From: Anaerolineales bacterium UBA4823
GTDB lineage: Bacteria > Chloroflexota > Anaerolineae > Anaerolineales > UBA4823
Direction of reading: 5' to 3'
Length of the DNA stretch: 17,836 nucleotides
Assembly (NCBI GenBank): GCA_002402275.1
Contig: DHFN01000058.1
Span: 1-17,836 of the forward strand
The translations under genes were made by a program, and so were the position numbers. The notes beneath the pieces are model-generated. The model was not told where the DNA came from. It did not search any database and worked only from the letters and a program-made list of their open reading frames with translations. Shown piece by piece: positions 15,942 through 17,836 of the stretch (its first letter is position 1; the number at the start of each line of letters is the position of its first letter).

Positions 15942-17836
15942 TCAAAAAAGGCGAAACTCTTTTACCCTTTTTCGGATTTCCGGATTGGCTTGGTTGAAAG
16001 GGGTTAGGTAAAGATTATATTCCTGGACGGATGGGATCACTTTATACTTTGGTAAAACTCCTGGTCCGCAACTAGCGTTTCCAACGCCGGAATGTAAAAA
16101 GTCTATGTATAGAAAGATCTCAGATCTACGTTTCACTTCATGGGGATGACGCGCATTTTCTAAATCATGAATGGTGTAATTATGAGCGCTTATATTAAAA
16201 TCTCTATCACTATAAAATAATAAACCTTCTGAAAATGGTCTATCCAAACAGGCTGCCCAACGAACATTAGTCTTATTCCCATTTTCTTGAGGTCTACTAT
16301 AACAGATAACTTGTTTGATTATATCTTCTAAATATAAACCTACCCGCATCCCAGTTTTCCTATCTGGGTAAGATTCTAAAGGACCATTGCCATACCAAAG
16401 AAGATTGTCATAGTCATTTGGCAAATTAAATTCCAAGCCAATTCTCGGTAATGGAATAATTGAACCAATCGGGATAAATTTGAATCCAATTTCAATTTTC
16501 CCATTTTCAAAAAATTTAAATTCATAATTGCAATTAAAATGAATAGAATCCGATATTTTAAAAAATTGTTCAAATTCCGGTTCGGATAACTGGGAAATAT
16601 TTTTTAAATACTCCTTTTCTTTAGAAAATACCTCTTCTACCGTGGTTGAAATAAGATATCGATACAAATGCCTTGCCAATGATTGTATTAATTTTTGATT
16701 TTCGCAAATTTCGACCAGTTTTTTAACAAGCCAATACTTCTCTAAACCTTGAAATTTCTCTGTAGTTAAATTTAAATCCGCGATCAAATGGTTTATATCT
16801 GATATTGAAACACATTGAAAAAGCATTACTTCTAACTGCTTCAGCAAATACCCCCACCATTGGGATTGATTATTCGAATTATTGGAAAAATAGGTCGCTT
16901 TTGTTGAAATGGTGAGAATGTCATTCGTAGTAGATGGTTCTGAGATTTCTAAAATGTCCTCATTTAATTTATCTATGCCCATATCTTTCCATAAAAAATA
17001 CATTTTCTCTCTTCCATAAAGACCGATGTCATTATCGGTTGGCGCTCTCCAAACATTGAATATAGGTCCATTTGAAAATAACTTTCTTCCCTCATAAAAA
17101 TAATCCTGTATTTTCCCATTTTTTTTGTTAAAAGAAAATACTACTTTTTGGTTTGTAATTTGATAACCCGATTGGTCTTCTAATACTTGAAAATCCCGGC
17201 CCTTTTTTAGTGTATTTTTGTTATGGACTTTTTCCTTTTGTCTGAATTTCTTTTGAAGGGGTATCTGCTCCCAGGCAACTTCATAACCGGCATCTGCCCA
17301 AGGCATATTCTGTGAAATACAAAAACTCAAATCCAAGAAATATTCACAATTAGTCTTTTTTTCAAGGGGTTCATAAGGAATTGTCAGGTCACCGCAATCG
17401 CCAGGTGAAATATCAATGGGCGCGGTAATTTTTCCCTCTTTGATCACAACCCCATTTTCTAAAACTTTCCACTTACAATAAAGATGAGATAGTTCCTGAA
17501 ACGAATACAGATTAGCAATCGAAACTCTCCCATTTTTCAGAGATTCTTTTTTGATTTGAACTGGTTGAAAAATCTTTTTACATTCATAAACGGCTGGGTG
17601 TGGAATTCGGTTTGAAGCGAGTAAACCATTCATGCAGAAATTGCCATCATTGGGAACATCATTAAAGTCACCGCCATAAGCAAACCATTCCTCATTATCA
17701 TCTGTGATTTTTCGGATCCCTTGATCTACCCAATCCCAAATAAACCCTCCTTGTAAACGAGGATGAGACAATACTGCCTCCCAATATTCTTTTAAATTGC
17801 CAGTTGAATTACCCATCGAATGGGCAAACTCGCACA
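15942..17836 (-). CDS. lacZ: Beta-galactosidase, glycoside hydrolase family 2 (5' end outside the window)
   Basis: The C-terminal 630 or so residues of a LacZ-like GH2 enzyme; the frame stays open to the window edge. It starts in CEFAHSMGNS, where the Glu (codon 17831-17829) is the nucleophile equivalent to LacZ Glu537. It continues PRLQGGFIWDWVDQGI, YGGDFNDVPNDGNFCMNGL and NVWRAPTDND, then LWYGNGPLESYPDR and the final SGVGNASCGPGVLPKY. At the LacZ Trp999 position it has Cys, as in many Gram-positive and Chloroflexota forms. The acid/base NES motif lies beyond the edge. Between TKATYF and IHFNCNYEF a roughly 115-residue Leu/Lys-rich, probably helical segment interrupts the usual beta-sandwich domain. 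No secretion evidence can be judged. It is the first visible gene of the operon with the chaperonin-like and Asp-box genes, and its stop is ten bases from the next start. Composition is A/T-rich with much Lys, Asn and Ile. Confidence 0.92.
   Translation of the reverse strand, partial: CEFAHSMGNSTGNLKEYWEAVLSHPRLQGGFIWDWVDQGIRKITDDNEEWFAYGGDFNDVPNDGNFCMNGLLASNRIPHPAVYECKKIFQPVQIKKESLKNGRVSIANLYSFQELSHLYCKWKVLENGVVIKEGKITAPIDISPGDCGDLTIPYEPLEKKTNCEYFLDLSFCISQNMPWADAGYEVAWEQIPLQKKFRQKEKVHNKNTLKKGRDFQVLEDQSGYQITNQKVVFSFNKKNGKIQDYFYEGRKLFSNGPIFNVWRAPTDNDIGLYGREKMYFLWKDMGIDKLNEDILEISEPSTTNDILTISTKATYFSNNSNNQSQWWGYLLKQLEVMLFQCVSISDINHLIADLNLTTEKFQGLEKYWLVKKLVEICENQKLIQSLARHLYRYLISTTVEEVFSKEKEYLKNISQLSEPEFEQFFKISDSIHFNCNYEFKFFENGKIEIGFKFIPIGSIIPLPRIGLEFNLPNDYDNLLWYGNGPLESYPDRKTGMRVGLYLEDIIKQVICYSRPQENGNKTNVRWAACLDRPFSEGLLFYSDRDFNISAHNYTIHDLENARHPHEVKRRSEIFLYIDFLHSGVGNASCGPGVLPKYKVIPSVQEYNLYLTPFNQANPEIRKRVKEFRLF

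Overview
The window looks like a chromosomal segment of an anaerobic or facultative Gram-positive-like or Chloroflexota bacterium. I favour Chloroflexota (Anaerolineae-like), at low to moderate confidence. The reasons are the sigma-factor gene fused by a 4-base overlap to a membrane protein with a repeated extracytoplasmic domain, a PilZ protein, MacB-like ABC modules, and tRNA sequence without an encoded CCA. No 16S or marker gene is present, so this is inference. Most genes lie on the minus strand; the main plus-strand gene is a malic enzyme.

Left part (1-12.9 kb): the tail of an unidentified plus-strand gene and a bidirectional terminator are followed by a minus-strand operon of an ECF-like sigma factor and its probable single-pass regulator, which has three tandem extracytoplasmic repeats. 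Diverging from it is a 753-residue MaeB-type malic enzyme with a C-terminal phosphotransacetylase-like domain. Its stop codon overlaps that of a convergent YcgR-like PilZ c-di-GMP receptor. Next is an ABC exporter-type operon in the order ATPase, duplicated FtsX/MacB permease, second ATPase. After a 321-base gap come glpD (aerobic-type glycerol-3-phosphate dehydrogenase) and rarD (EamA-family permease). glpD has a strong Shine-Dalgarno and a CRP/FNR-like site placed where a class II activator would bind.

Boundary (about 12.9-13.4 kb): upstream of rarD on the minus strand lies the 3' half only of a tRNA (anticodon loop to discriminator base, probably tRNA-Lys), still followed by its own Rho-independent terminator. 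Where the 5' half should be there is unrelated A/T-rich DNA with inverted repeats, a recurrent AAAGAG motif and a long imperfect hairpin. This is what the far end of an element integrated into a tRNA gene looks like.

Right part (13.4-17.8 kb): inside the putative island is a tightly packed minus-strand operon. Its first gene is a GH2 beta-galactosidase (5' end outside the window) with a roughly 115-residue extra segment in its C-terminal half. Ten bases later comes a very divergent GroEL-family chaperonin that seems to have lost the catalytic aspartate for ATP hydrolysis and the GGM tail. Seventeen bases after that is a cytoplasmic five-Asp-box beta-propeller protein. This trio is the most unusual content of the window. 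Hand counts of single 60-base lines show the drop in G+C: 28/60 at 4981-5040 and 26/60 at 12421-12480, against 22/60 at 13741-13800, 19/60 at 15481-15540 and 17/60 at 16681-16740.
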